The notes: generated from the sequence alone by a model not told the origin. A stretch of DNA of 64,000 nucleotides from Pseudoscleropodium purum (GCA_963969395.1 OZ017797.1:1674001-1738000), one strand, 5' to 3'; positions 37,184 through 51,104 are shown, counted from the stretch's first letter. Translations and numbers: made by a program.

Positions 37184-38077
37184 TCATTTGATCTTTATTT
37201 ATTCTGTTCTCATTTAGATATCACGTTTCAATTGTTTGATGGGTTAATACTGATATGGTATTGTGTTAATCCCATTTTAATGTTTTCTTAGTACCGCTTG
37301 AAAGGTTGATTTTGAAACAATTGATATTCAAATGGTGAGGGGCTTTTGTGGTGAAGGTTGAGTTCTCATAGGGTCAAGGGACTCTTAGAATGTGTGGAGT
37401 GGCCACTTTTGGCAATTTGGGCATTTAGGGGTTTATGGCCCCATGGAATGGACATTTAATATGATATAGAAATAATGATAAACATTGCAAGTGAATCACT
37501 ACAATACTATCTTAGTTCTAGGACAAGCTCATCTCTATGGAAAATCATTTGTTTTGGGAATTGTGAATTGTTGGCTTAAAAAAATGCAAAAGTATTCATT
37601 GGAAGTCAAACTATTGTAGAAGACTTCTCCTTTTTATATAAAATTTTGAGGATGAATAGTTGCACTTTTGTCTTGCATGAAGAGATTTTTTGCCATTCAT
37701 TGGGTAAAAAATGTTTGTTGTTTATGATCTCGTCATTGAGCCATTTTCTAGGCAAGTACATCCTATTGTGACCCATTCTGAAAATTGTCCCCTCAATATT
37801 CTTGCCTAAAATATGGTATATAGGATTTAGTCATGAGAGCTCACTTGGATTGATTTTGGGTACACCTATTTTCAGCACTTTGAAAATTCATGATTTATTC
37901 ATTTAATGTCCAAAAAATACATGCTAAGAAAATTTGAAATGCTCTCTTAACTCCCAAGATTTCTCAAAAATGGTTCCTATAAGATAACAATAGGAACCCT
38001 GCTTAGATGACTTTAGATGGAAGTACCTTCACCAGATTCACTACAGTTAGTCGGCACTACCTACTCGTGACACTCTC
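37184..38077. other. Convergent 3' intergenic region with partial repeat copy C
   Basis: This separates the stops of the DUF615 gene (plus) and the ACX3-type gene (minus). 37530-37760 matches parts of the dispersed repeat at 30420-32420 and 47380-48840: TGGAAAATCATTTGTTTTGG, then a CATTGGAAGTCAA.CTATTGTAGAAGAC segment and a CACTTTTGTCTTG-like segment. No gene is seen. Confidence 0.6.
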
Positions 38078-41000
38078 TCAGGCGAAGAGTTCGATACTTT
38101 GAGAAGCTGCTGAAGCTGATGAAGATGAACTGCAAACATTGTTCCAAGAGTTGGAATCGACCCAGTCAAACGCAATGGGTCCAAGGAATGGCGGGGGAAT
38201 GCCGAAGGAGTCCACCAAATGAAGTGTTTGTGGCCGCAACTCAGCACACAGAACAGCAACTTCTGCCTGAATCTTTTGAGACTGTTCTGGTGAGAGAATT
38301 CCACACCTGCCAATTCATCGAGAGCATGGATTAATAATCGTATATGATTGAAGACTTATAAATCTACAAGTGGCATACAAAATTGAAATCAGAAGAGATG
38401 TGGAATGATAAGCTTTTGACCACTTCTTCCTAGTTTTTGTTACGACTCTTATTTCGTTGTTCCAAGATTTGACTGCTTCAATCTCCATTGGATCATCAAG
38501 ATCATCGCATTTCAATAAGTCAAATACAACATCATTCTAAGTATTATTTTACGTGCACAATGTCACAAAATCCTATCACATTTTCATCCTTCATGGAATC
38601 ACATGCTCATTCATTCACTAATTTGTCTGGAACTGAGATGGATGTAGTGGGGGAACCAATTCAACCAATCTTCAGTTCAAACCTTCCTATTCTGCACAAT
38701 CGTTCGAAACTGAACATATTCTTTGTCAAAGGGATAATTGTTGCAAATTTTGTAACGGGATACAACGCAATAACGCCATAATTATCTACAGAATTCAATT
38801 GAATTTTTGTTGGCAAGGAAATTCCTGAATTTTCTCTAATTCGAACACGTACCGCAAGAAGACGGCCCCCTCGTCTGCAATTGACAGCACGAATAGCGTT
38901 CGTAGCAATCCCAGCACCTGCTTCATGGAGCCAGCTTCCGCTTGTTGCTCTGCAGCCAGAGTACTTTCCAGAACTAGCCTCTCCGAGAATGCCTTCCCCA
39001 AATACTCCGCCAGCTGATAGCTCTGTACGTACATGATCCCAACAACAACAAAATTGGCTTTTTAAATTTCCGGGAGTCCAGGTTGAAGTTGTTCAGATTA
39101 AACTCTTTGATTAGTGGGTCACAAATACTATTCTACTGTTTCAACACAAAAATAATGCCAATTAAGACTGTGATTTGAGAAAACTTCGTCCCTATATCTC
39201 ATAGGATAGAACGTCAATTTCATTAAGTGGCGTGATTTGGGCACCAAAAAGAGCGACATACATGTACGTCAAGGTCTAAAATCTTGGACTGATATGGATT
39301 TTTGATGTTCTGAAAGGTGCCAAAGTATCGGAATACCACTAATTTAACGAAGTTGACGCACTAGTCAGGAGAAGATTGCAATCTTTAATGTGATGTTCAT
39401 TCTCAGCTTCTGTTATCTTCATCAAAATGTGCAGAAATGGGCGTTCTTGATTGAGAACAACTTGGTGTTATCTCCAATAATGCTCTCGAGTATTATCTCA
39501 TCCATATTTGTGATCTTTGTTTTCTAGTGCTTAACCCTTGCTATTGACACTAAATTTGCACCTTGGGTCTCAAATGGGCTCCTTGAACATGTGTTCACTA
39601 GTCGTCCAATCGAATGTGTGCACATGACAGATTTGTCGAAATGTGCAAGTAATGTGCAATTTCACTGCTTGCATTGGGTGAAATCAATGTGGGAAGCTAA
39701 TCTGAAAACTTACCGACAGAAGCGCTTCGGTGGTGGACAGTCCTGTTGATATGAGTTCCTTGACCTGTAAGTCTAACCGTTCCAGTAAACCTCGCTCCCT
39801 CAACCGGAACAGCGCCAGCTTTGTCAATTAATACAAGAACCAAAGTGATTCATTAATAACAGCTCAATTATAAATCATGAATTAACTGGTGGAGCATAAA
39901 TAGGTTCATTCTTTACCATGAATCTCCATCTCCTTACGGCAACGTTTCTTTTTTGGCGATACGAGCCCACAAAAAGTTGGCAGTCCCTCCTAGTTTATTC
40001 ACATTCATTGGCCCTTGCTGCAGGTGGAATCGCAAAAAATAAAGCAAAAGGAGTATACTAGAAACATGTTCAACATGAGACGCAGCGCCAAACATCTAAC
40101 TCGATGTCTGGTACCAAAAATGCGTTGATCGAACAAAACAATCCTAAGTTTAAGGTCAAGATCTGACATGGTGTGTAATATTCCGCAGAAGTCACAAGGG
40201 TTCGAAGTGTTAGGATGCTCTCCACGTCAATTTCGCTGAAGAAATTTTGTTATTAAATAGAAACGTTGCCGTAAGGTTTAAGGTTTACGGCTTTCTTGCT
40301 CACTAGAATTACGAAGCCTTACCTGAAAGTTGGAATCGCGGAGCGCAGAACTGTTTGCGTCGGGCAGGGCAGGAGGAGGGTGATTGAAATGCTCCAGGCC
40401 CATGCCCTTCATAGGCCTGCCTTTCATGCGAGCCACAAAGTAATCTCCCAGCAATGCCTTGCTCACCTGCTGCATCAGCACATTGTTGTCTCCCTCAAAT
40501 GTGGACTGCACGTCATGCTCGGCTCTGAGCTGGCCTATACGATTCTCCGACTTCAAGCCTTGTCCTCCACATGCCTCCCGGCATTCCTGAAACACCCACA
40601 ACCGTGGTAGGGCTCATTTTCTTTTGTTGGTAAGTGGAAGATGAAAAAAACACATTATTTTGATGTTGAATACAAAACCAACACATTATGAGACAAACCT
40701 GGAGGGTGCGCATGCAGTGCCATGTAAACATGGCCTTGAACCCACTAGACATGACGTGAACAATCTTGATATCTTTGGGATTTTTGTTGAAGTGCAATTT
40801 CTTCAAATCCAGTGCAGCAAAGTTCATAGCATATCTGCAGTTTCATCAAACATGCGATAGCGTCTCGTGAACATTTTCTCAACACACGACCCATTGCACT
40901 TCCATGGAAGGTTGAGCCTCACAAAAGTCCCTCCCCACACCGATTGTCAATTGTTTTAATGATAAATTTTCAACCTATTAAACCAATACCATTTTAATAC

Positions 41001-44000
41001 TAAGAAAATCATTAAAACAATAAGAAAATCGTGTCACTTCAATACTACAAAGACATTCCATTGCCACCAATACATATTCATTTCAGTACCAACCCATCAA
41101 CAAGTTGAAACAACACCATTTCAGTCCTAAAAAGACATTCAAAACATAACAGAAGGGGAATAAAAACAAAGTCATTTCATTACTAATCTTCCAACCGCTG
41201 AAACAACTAACAAACCATCAATTAAGTAGTGCAAACATGATACAAGGAGGGTATGAGATTTGAAACTGCACGGAGCTTGTAATTGGTGAAAAAAGCTCTG
41301 CATCAAACTCATTAGTACGTAACGGATACTTAAACGAAAGAGAGATACTTTTGTGATGAGGATCACCGACATTATGAACAAGTGGAGTTATCAAATTAAT
41401 GTACATGAGAAGTCGAAAGTCCTTACGTTTTGGCCAAAAGAGGCAGCAAGCGACGTTGGTGACTGGGGTAGTCCAGCAGGAGGACCTCAGGCTGGTGAAT
41501 GGATTGGGAGAAGGCTCGCCTGGTGAGAGCATAGCGCAGGGCTGTTGCCAGACCCAGCTTGGCTTGGTTGATGGCACTCACGGCGATGGTCACTCGACCT
41601 GATGTGAGGGGAGCCATGAAAACACCGAATCTCTGTGTAGCAGCGACAACAAGATTAAAATACAAAAGGTCAAACAAAGAAGCTACAAAACCTGGAGAAA
41701 AAAAATCAAAATCAACATCAAAATTAGACGAGAAAAACAACTAACACGGACCTTGAAGATCTGAGTCACGAGAATCCAAGCATGTCTGCTACTAATTGAG
41801 GAAGTGTTATAACATTTTATGATGTAGAGATTCCATGCTTTGACCCGGCCAAGATGAGACCAAATCTTCTCAATCAAATCTACCTCCTTATGGTGAAAGA
41901 AATGAAAAAAGCAACTCATAGTATTAAATCATACGCTACCTGATCAGGATTCTCGATTGAACACACGTATTGCCCATCTGGGGTGACATTGGCAACAGAG
42001 TTGAGCAAATTCTCTCGAGGAATCCTCACTTTATCAAACCTGGTACACAATCATCCATCAATTTTGAGCTTGTTGCTTTGGCTTCCAAAACAAGCCAATC
42101 CTTTTAATATCAATTTCTCAGATCTGATACCCTTTTTGTAGTAGTGCTTGTTCTCAGTCAAATTGTGAACTTGAAATGAATGAAGAGAATTCACTCACCA
42201 AAGGCGCCCATTGTCAACACCATTCAATCCGGTTTTGTGACCACAGTCAGCAATTCGTATGCCAGGGCAGCAACGTCCTTGGGCATCACGGATTTGGCAC
42301 ACAAAGGCATGAACTCCTTCATTTCTCCCATTAATGAGGAGCTGGGAGAATACAATTGTGTGGGTAGCATGCTGCAGGGATGCAAAACAACCAAAAATAA
42401 TTTTAAAAAATGCGCGTAAAGTAACCAATGGATTCAAGAAAGTATGCTGAACACCCCATATGAATAAAGAGTCTATCAGGGTAGTTCTAGAGCCAATGAC
42501 CAATGATTTTAAACCCAAATTTGACCTTGACTGTCGTGTACAAGTTTCAATGAAACAATATCATCGTGATTTGCAGTACAACAACGTTCATCTCCGTTAA
42601 GTTTGATAAAGGAAGTACACCCAATTGTAGCCCTTATCCCAAAGCAATCCCTAGAAATTCTTGCCTAAAACTTATCTATGAATTACAAGAACATACCCAA
42701 TTTGAAACATAAAGAGTAGACCTATTACTGATTTTAGGAATATCTAGATTCCAGACTTTGAAAACTTTTCAGGTCATGAAGCTCACCTTTGCAGCACCTC
42801 CTATCCAGTACTTTTGAGCTGATTCACAAGGAGTGTCGATAATAAACTCTTGGGTGGATGAGTCATACGTGGTTAACGTCTCAATTCCACGCACCTGAGC
42901 ATCACAACCACATTCGCCTCCATCACAACAACGCTTCTCTACATAGAGTTAGAATATTTCAGAAAGTTTTAGGTCAAATTTTTTGGAGGTCTCCCTGTGA
43001 GCTTCCAAACTTACATTACTGCCGTGTCCCAGCTCCGTCATTGCGAAGCACCCCACGACCTCCAGTTCCTCCGTCTTCTTCCCCCACCTCGCCCGATGCC
43101 TCTCCGTACCCAGAAACAGAATGGAGCCTCCCCAGAGATGGAAGTGCACGCCCAGCTTGATCACCAACGAGTGGTCAAATAACCCCAAAGTCTCGAAGAG
43201 CGCCGTCTGCTCCAACGACTTCTCCAAAGAAGGTGGGGAGAACGAGTCCTTGAATAGCCCCTGTTGGGCCAGAAAGCGGACGCGCTCCATGGTCTTCTCG
43301 CGCTGCTCGTCCATGGAAACGTTCAAATCTGGGCTAGCAAACACTTGGTCTTTGAGTGATCGTGAGATGAATAAGCTGGAGGTGAGCATTAAGTTGAAGG
43401 CGTAGTCTCGGGTGGAGACGTCGTGGCCGTCGAGGAGCTGACGCATAGCGGCTTTGTCGAAGGATGGGAGCTCTGTGCAGGCAGTGCAGGAGGTTTGGTG
43501 AGAATGAAGTCTTGGAAGGTTTTAAGAGAATTAGTTATTGAAAGTTATGCTTCATGTAGAGGACATTCAAGCAATTTAAGCATGAGGTATTCATTAATGG
43601 AAACGTCTATTCTGTTAAATTGGCGGTACTAAATATTCCATGGACGGAGTCATTCTGAGAGTTAGACTACATTAGCTTGCAGTGCGAGTTGAGATATGCA
43701 AATTCATACATATGCAAAATTGCATAATTTCATCCACAATATTCTGCTTTGGTCTCTCTGTGAGTGCCGGAGGTTTGGTGAGATTGGAGACTTGCAGGTT
43801 TGAAAGAGTGTTCTAGAAAAACACAGGTCATTTTGCTTGTTTCCCTTTCAGGAATATCAGAAGTTTTCCAGATGATTATTTGCACTAGGAAGGGTGGGAA
43901 TCAGGGAAATTTAGTGGCACAAAATTTCCTTGTGAACTGGGAATGGGAATGCGGGAACCAGAGGTAGCCTCCCTGCTTGTGAGAAAAGTAAAGAAAGTTT

Positions 44001-44624
44001 GAAATTGAACATTGAGACAGCCCTTACTGATTTTGATGTTCACCTTGTCCTAGGGACAATGCGTTGGGAAGATGGTTAGAATTGAGTCTAAATCGATTTC
44101 AACGAGTCAAGCTAGAATCTATCTTAATTAGACAATGGTAGAAACCTCTTGTTCAACAACTTTGAAAAAAAGTTCTACATTGAAATGCTCAAAACAGCCG
44201 GGAGGATTGAACAACATTCCTTCCGTACACGATGTTATTTCAACAAGGGACTTGCACTAGTGTATCACTGATAGATTCCATCCCGAGACACCGAACACTT
44301 ACAACAAGGAATTTAAAGCGATTCCCAGGGTATTTTCTCATTGGAAAACGAAATGTTGAGATGTTTCAGTCGGAAGGTTGAAGCAATATCCCAATTATGT
44401 TGTTTGCACTAGCGCATCACCTTGACACATTCAACTCAAAAATGAACAGAAAAAAAATCAGAGTCAGAGCTGTTTCAGGATTCTTTACCAGAATTCGCCT
44501 CCGGGGGCTCGTAGGCCAAGCACTCCGAAGCTTGGACTGAAGACGTTGCAGGAACAGACTTCGTCAAGTGCTTGGTAAGAACTTGTATCCGCCATGGCGC
44601 CCTGTTGCTTCGGCACTCCGCCAT
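38078..44624 (-). CDS. ACX3: Peroxisomal acyl-CoA oxidase, ACX3 (medium-chain) type
   Basis: FAD enzyme of peroxisomal beta-oxidation: acyl-CoA + O2 gives trans-2-enoyl-CoA + H2O2. Eleven exons join in phase to 694 residues (Arabidopsis ACX3 is about 675): 44624-44489, 43472-43015, 42894-42787, 42371-42199, 42039-41940, 41632-41427, 40834-40699, 40586-40323, 39818-39714, 39022-38853 and 38306-38078. The N terminus has a canonical PTS2 nonapeptide, RIQVLTKHL (residues 12-20, R-I-X5-H-L). Further family motifs are MRQLLDGHD, the flavin-site [12 protein letters not shown] (ending residue 198), a [11 protein letters not shown] segment, [45 protein letters not shown] and [10 protein letters not shown] (residues 440-449, near the catalytic Glu region of the family). 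The C terminus follows [21 protein letters not shown] with a 20-residue Ser/Ala-rich tail and has no PTS1, as expected for a PTS2 enzyme. The exact ACX3 versus ACX6-like assignment needs a tree. Confidence 0.93.
43849..43975 (+). repeat. Direct repeat in ACX3-type intron 1, copy 1
   Basis: This matches 44683-44815, about 840 bp away, with shared words TATCAGAA.TTT, CCAGAT.ATT, GGTGG.AATCAG, AAATTTCC and GGGAATGG. The other copy lies just upstream of the ACX3-type ATG, so the pair straddles exon 1. The copies are diverged. Confidence 0.65.
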
Positions 44625-44682
44625 CTCCACAAAACTAATTCTCCCAACACGCGGGGGCACTCACCTCACAGTTTGAGTACAC

Positions 44683-44815
44683 AGGAGTATCAGAACTTTC
44701 CCAGATAATTTTGTAATAGGAATGGTGGAATCAGAGAAACTTAGAGTCACAAATTTCCCTATTGACACACTGTAAACCGGGAATGGCAATCCGGAAATCA
44801 AAGATCATCTCCCTC
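44683..44815 (+). repeat. Direct repeat upstream of the ACX3-type start, copy 2
   Basis: Partner of 43849-43975. It lies 59-191 bp upstream of the ATG of the minus-strand gene, in the presumed 5' UTR or promoter. Confidence 0.65.
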
Positions 44816-47379
44816 TGTATAATCACCTCAGCAAGAAGTAAGAATTCTACTGCCAACAGTCTCGTAACGCATCCAGCAACTATCTAGCTATCTCCCCCTT
44901 GCACTCAGAAGCTTTCCATATCCTGCGGTCAATCTCTACAAAACTTGCAACTAATCAAACATGTTGACTGGGGCCCAATTGCATCGAAGTGACTACTGGT
45001 CACCGATTCCTCACGACCTGGGATTCCATAGCCGGCGAAAGGGATTTGAATTTCAACATACTGATCAGCTGTTTGCCTAACTTATATATTTCGGTCTAGA
45101 GATCACGCATGAATATCTGGGATGCAGGATTTACGCTTGCGTTGACTACACCTGAGCTCTGACTTGCTAAAAGTCGATCATCCACAACAATTGCAACAAA
45201 TTCCGATCCTACAAAGGAGAGAAAACAATGAGAGAGGAGCACGTCACTATGGGACGTAGGCAAGAGTAGCACTGTTCGGTAGACGTGCGGCCGACTAACC
45301 TGTCGTTTTTGTTGAATGGAGTTTGAACTTTCGGTACTGCAGAGTTTGGAATCTTTGGGCAGCTACAGTTGACAAGAATAGAACTCTGCAGTTGAGTGCA
45401 ATCGTCTACATTGGTCAGAAACTACTGCTGAATATTCCAAGCTGACGATGGTTGACGTACCGGTAACTTGATTCGAAGTTCGGTGACAAGAAGAAATGAC
45501 TGAAACGGCTACTTTTACAAGCTTTCGTTCCGTTTTATACGCAGCAGAAACGTGTGGTTTTGTCACTGTTACAAGGACGGGGCAGGGTCTTCAAGAAGTA
45601 CAGACGAGAATTTTCATTAAATTGGAAATTTTCAGTTAGAATGGCAAAGGTTTGTATGATTTTATTGAAGATAAATTGAAGATAAATGAAATTTATGCCA
45701 TGACGGAGTTGTCAAAGGAAACTCGCTTGTGCATCTGAAATTTCCCATTTCAATTGAAGTTGTCATTCCCTGTTGAACTCACAGACATCCAGAATCGCCA
45801 CTTTGAGGGCTCAGTGTACTAAGTTCATTTTGTCAGATCTTTCAAAATTTTGTATGAAAATGTTTGCAAAATTATGAAAGAAGTTCCGCAGATTTGTGTC
45901 GTTTTAATGTGGCATGAAAAGTTACTAAGGTTCAAAGTCTTAATAGGTTGATGACCTAAATTTGACACTCGGCAAAAATGTTTGAGGGTGTACATCCTCT
46001 TTATCAACATACTTATACCCACAATAGCAACAAGACATCTTCTAATGCAGCAGCTCTTATTAGTTGATTGGTTGATAACTAAGTTTGATCAACAATGCTG
46101 AGACTAGCTTAAAACATAAGGCAAGTACACCTAAAATAATCCCTAGCCCAATTGCGATCCAAATTGTTGGGCTCAATTGGGACTTCTTGCATTCTAATGC
46201 AGTGAAAATAGTAATGGATTGGCATTAAACAACGTCAAAGGGGGATAACTTTATTGGGGTTGAAAAGGTTGAAATTAGACTAAAAAGTCACAATTTTATA
46301 ACATACTCTAAATGAATATTTATGTAATAAAGTTGTATATCATGGTGATTCTATTATCATTTCAAAAGTGGTAGTTTTAAAAAAATGCTATGAATGTATT
46401 AAAGTATAATTTCAATGAACATCCACTACCATGTGTGAAACTATTCACTGAACAGACAAAACCAATGATGACATGACAACTTCCCTCCACACAAAGCTAA
46501 GACAATCAAGTACACAAAGGATTTTGTCCACAAGAACTGAGTAAGATTTGTGTGTCTATAAGTGTCTAAGATTAAGTATCTATTGACTTGAATCATTACT
46601 TTAATTTACAAGATAAACAACAAGATTGTCCCTCCAAATTTAAACCATTGTGATTGTGCTACAATAACTAATATAGAATATTAAACACATATCCATCTAC
46701 CCCTTTAAGTTAAGTTGTTTGTTTGGTTTGTTTGTTATGCTATAAGTGTACTGGGCACAGTTTTGGGACCATTCGAAAGCCCTCCATGAGGAAGGGTGCA
46801 CCAGCTTTGTTTCGTGACCTTTGAACCTACAGCATGAAAATTATGGATATTTTAGTTATTTTTGGTTTTATATAATTAGCAAATCACTTTTTCTTTTCTT
46901 TTGACAATGGCAACAACATGGGGCACAATAGTTAATACAGAACCAAGATTAAGCCCCATGTTTGCTAAATTGAGTGATAGTTAAACAATAAAAGTTTCCT
47001 CTATAACTAGAATTGTCACTAATTACTTGTCACTAATAGGAATGGCAGGGGTTGCCTTATGTAACTCAATGTGTGGTGCAGGTTTGTTTTCATTTCGTAA
47101 GAGCTTAAGTGCTGCACATGCATATGAGTTTAATTTCAATAGCTTTGTATCAATTCCACACAATTTGGAAACGACTTGGGTCCATTCCAAAATTCAGTTT
47201 TGATTCCTACGATTGCTTGAGTGAAGAATTTACTTCAAAGCCAGTTGGTTCAACTTTTCAAGAAATTTATTAATTTATTCTTCGTGAGCTTATTCGCATA
47301 TCTTCCCGTTTCATCAGCAGACAGGTATTCAAGGCCTGAACAGGAATAGTTGATACTTGTGTGGATGAACTTCAAAATT

Positions 47380-48840
47380 TAGCTTAGCCCTTTATCACCA
47401 AAGGTGACCAAAAGTGTCCTCACATAGATTTAACTCTAATTGAAAGTGTTGTAACTTTAGCATCTGATGTCCAAATTCAATAAAACTTGTTGGGAAATTT
47501 ACCCTTTTTCTTTTCGTTTGTGTGATAAAAATTCAAATCTATCCAAGATGAATCCATTTTCTGGAAGTCAATTGAAGTTTATAGGTTCAATTTGAGTTCA
47601 TTTGATGGTTGCAACTTTAGGGGCTTGTATCTTCTTCATCAAATGTTCATTTTCAATAAAATTTATTGGATTATGTTCTCCTTTTAGTCTAATTATTGTG
47701 GTAAACTTTTCATGTCAATCCAAGTTTCTTTGAATGTTTGGGAGCAATTCGAAGTTCAAAATCCTAACATTTTTGAACTATAGTGAACTTCAATGGCTTG
47801 TTTCTTCTCCATATAGTGTCTGTTTCTAATCTTTATTTTAGAAAAGTTGAACATCTTAGTCTAGTTTGTGTGGATAAAATTTCATAACAATCCAAGAAGT
47901 TATAAGTGATTGAGAAGCATTTTAGTAGGAGGTTCAGCCACATATATGTTTTCTACAACTTTTCTTGCTTATTTTTTGACAATTGCAAGCCATTTTGCAA
48001 ACACATTGAGTCAATTGAATGATATTTTTTTCACCAATGCGTTTGTATGTTGGTTTTGAATCATTTCATAGTTTTGAGTTTTATCATTTGAGTGGGTTTA
48101 GAAATCGAATTTCACCTCCAAGTGTGTTGCTAGGAAAATTTCAGCATCTTTTTTCAACACTCAAACATTATAATCTTGCAATCTATGCAGTCAAATGACT
48201 CCAAATTTGATTCACGTCATCTACAACATATTCACTACAAAATTGTACAATTAAAATCTCTATAACTTAGTGACATTTACATCTATATCACTTCAAGAGA
48301 AATGATGTTTTTGAACCCCAAATGGGACTCCAGCAATGAAGGGTTAATGTATTCATTTCAGGGCCATTGCAAATGACTAAATAGATGCCTTCTACATGAT
48401 TGATAGAGCAAGATAGGGCTTTAGGGTTTGGGTGTGGGTGGGATTTGGGAGTTTCGTTGAGTGGCAATTCTTGTCGGAGTTGCACTTTTGGCACTCTTGG
48501 TATTTGTTCCATGCCTTTTTAATCTAAATTTGTAGGGTTTAGGATTATGATCTTTAGTTTGTTTGTGATTCTTGTTTCTGTTAACCTATAAACGATGCTA
48601 TGGACATTTTATGGTCAATGAATGATATAGAATCTTGTTGTATAGGATAGAAGTGTAACCATTCATCCTACAAATTTTGTGTGAAAAGGGAAGGTCTTCT
48701 ACAATAGCTTGACTTACAACAAATGCTTTTCATTTTTTTAACCCAAAAATGTACACAATATCAAAACAAATGATTTCCACAAAGACCCCTCGCGTCGTTC
48801 AAGGGTTAAATTATCAAAGTTTTCCATTGTTGTAGGGATA
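47380..48840 (-). repeat. Dispersed AT-rich repeat, copy B (inverted relative to copy A)
   Basis: Its reverse complement matches 30420-30545 and 31440-32420 in order. It also matches the partial copy at 37530-37760. The proximal part carries the TTAACCCTTGAACG start and the GTGGAAATCATTTGTTTTG motif. The two full copies are inverted and about 15 kb apart. Identity is clearly below that of the 1.55 kb inverted arms, so this is an older family. Confidence 0.75.
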
Positions 48841-49240
48841 GGAAATTGTCATTAGGATCTCCATTAGGGCTAAGGTCATGGCAGAAATCCTTTTGTTGCT
48901 TAATTTTTGTGACTCATTGTGTAGGTAAAAGTAGTTATATATATCAGGATTTGTTGGTTTAAGTCTCATGACATTTCTCTCTTTCACTGTAAGAAACCTA
49001 CATTTTTGGTAATGAACGTGGATTTTTTTAAATGAATATAATTTAACATCTATATTGACATCTAGCTATTTTATGTCAAAAATAACATCCAATGAACATC
49101 ATGAAAAACATGAAAACAACTAGATGTCAACATAAATGTTCAAAAAAATTTGTTTCAAAAAATCCAAGGTTGTAAAAAAAAACATGAGTTTCTTTTAGTG
49201 TTTGTCCATCTCTTTGTCTTGAGCATCGACTCAATTCAAG

Positions 49241-49543
49241 ATGAAAGACTTTAAAAGAGCATATCATGTGCAAGATGAAGGCTTGGATGGATTGTTGTCG
49301 GGATATGGTATTACTAGACCATATTTATTTACAAACTTGATGAATTTCAAGGAAAAATGTTGTAGGGACTCAAAGGATTTGATAGAAGGGAAAGATATTC
49401 ATCAATACTTAGCATTCAAACATATCAAACAAGTGATTGCTGATCAAATTGGTAGGAATTTGGAAGATCACCAAGGGCTACCACACATGACGATTTTTCA
49501 TTGTCGAGTCAATCAAGTTTCTTATTATAAAGCTCATGGCTAG
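49241..49543 (+). CDS. Uncharacterised 100-codon open frame
   Basis: The frame reads from an ATG at 49241 to a TAG, with mixed composition that is less AT-biased in amino-acid content than most frames in this spacer (motifs KEKCCRDSKDLIEGKDIHQY, IADQIGRNLEDHQ). It sits next to the dispersed repeat, has no clear splice partners and shows no domain I know. It may be an old transposon or gene fragment; 49691-50063 continues with weaker open frames. Confidence 0.2.
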   Translation: MKDFKRAYHVQDEGLDGLLSGYGITRPYLFTNLMNFKEKCCRDSKDLIEGKDIHQYLAFKHIKQVIADQIGRNLEDHQGLPHMTIFHCRVNQVSYYKAHG

Positions 49544-51104
49544 TGTACAAGATGAAGTTGTGGAAACTAAGAATGCTTGGTAATATTCTTGAAGAGAAGG
49601 TGAATGATTAAGCAATTCATTGACATCAACTTATAAATCTAGGATCATCTAAATTTGGATTGCCTTCTTCAAGTAGATCAAAGTCAATAGATGTGGCCTA
49701 CAAGCCCACAACTAAAACACTTGAGACAGATTGGCCAAGTGTGGTCATCGAAGTGGGTGTGTTGGAATCATACATGGGTTGCAAAATTATGCTCATTTTT
49801 GGCTCACCCAAAGTGGCAGACAAATTCATATAGTCTTCATTGTGGCTATCAACATTACTACCAAAAACATTCTTATCCAATGGTGGGAGGATGTTCCTAG
49901 GTCACCACTAGTTGGTTCTAGATATAACCCAAGCTTAATACAAATGATTACTTTGGAAGTCAATGTGCATTATGATGGCCCTTCTTTGCATATTCCTGCA
50001 AATAAAGTTTTTGATGTTATATTCCTAGGTATTCTTCTAAGTAGATTTTACTTGACCACCTAAATTTTAATTCATTTTGTGAAGATTATTGGGCAATATT
50101 GCTTTAGTTTGATTGTTTGCTTTGCACCTGCTCATATAGGTGTTTGCTAGTTCTTTGTCCCAATTCAAAGTTGTGAGTTAATGATTGTCTTGATGTTGCC
50201 TTGAGGATTTAATAGTAGTGTGTTGTGTTTGTTAGGTCTTTACAATAGAAGGTACTCACATTTAGAGACCCTCTTGATGATTATAAATGTATTTGTTACT
50301 CTTTTTAATTTTTAAACACAATGCCAATGAGACTAATTTGGAGGGTATTGTTTTTCACAACATTATAGACAAAACAATATATCATAATTAAGATAGATAT
50401 CAATTACCTATTATCTTCGTATCAATTTTTGATTGGTGAATATGCATATGCTAATAGATATGCTTTATGGCAGTAGTAGATTGTTGCTTTGACTTTTATA
50501 AGCAGTTTTGTAATTCTAGGGCATCCAACTTTCAAAATTCATAAAAATTATAATTTTCATCAAAAAATTATAATTCCACTTGACTTCGATTCATTAAACA
50601 TGCACACATCTTTAAAAAATAGTTGGCTCCAACATAGTCAGATTGTTTATCAGGGTGGTAATAGGTTAGTCCACCTAAAACCATTGAGTGATCAGAACAC
50701 ATACAAAAGGTGTTAAGCAAATTACTGTCCCTGCTTTTGATTAAGTCACCGCATTGATATTTTCTTCGTAACCCTTTCTGCCCTCCTTTCTTAACCAAAC
50801 AAAATACATCATTTTTTTTCCACATGAGTAATCACAAAACACACACACAAAAAAAAAATATGTTAAAGAGAGTACTGGGTATCCCTGCTGTGCTTACTGC
50901 ATGAATTTCCTCTTCCAAACCTTTTCCGCATCTTTTATTACACAAACAAGATGCGTGATTGTTTTTCCATCGAGTAATCACGACACACACAAAAAACATG
51001 TTTCAGAGAGTTGTTGTCCCTGCTTCGATTACTGCATTGATTTCCTCTTCCTACCCTGCTGTACAACTTCACCTTCTCCATGAAGTCAGCCCTAAGTCGA
51101 GAAG

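Larger units (their letters stand above)
44816..51104. other. Spacer between the ACX3-type gene and the 51-55 kb gene
   Basis: 44816-45600 is GC-richer and probably holds the ACX3-type promoter. It contains a minus-strand open frame (45363-45566) with no recognisable product. 45600-47380 is AT-rich without visible features. 47380-48840 is dispersed repeat copy B. 49241-50063 has weak open frames. 50700-51000 repeats a CTTCCTA.CCTTTC...TACAC-type motif with short (AC)n/(A)n runs at about 50836-50858. Confidence 0.5.
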
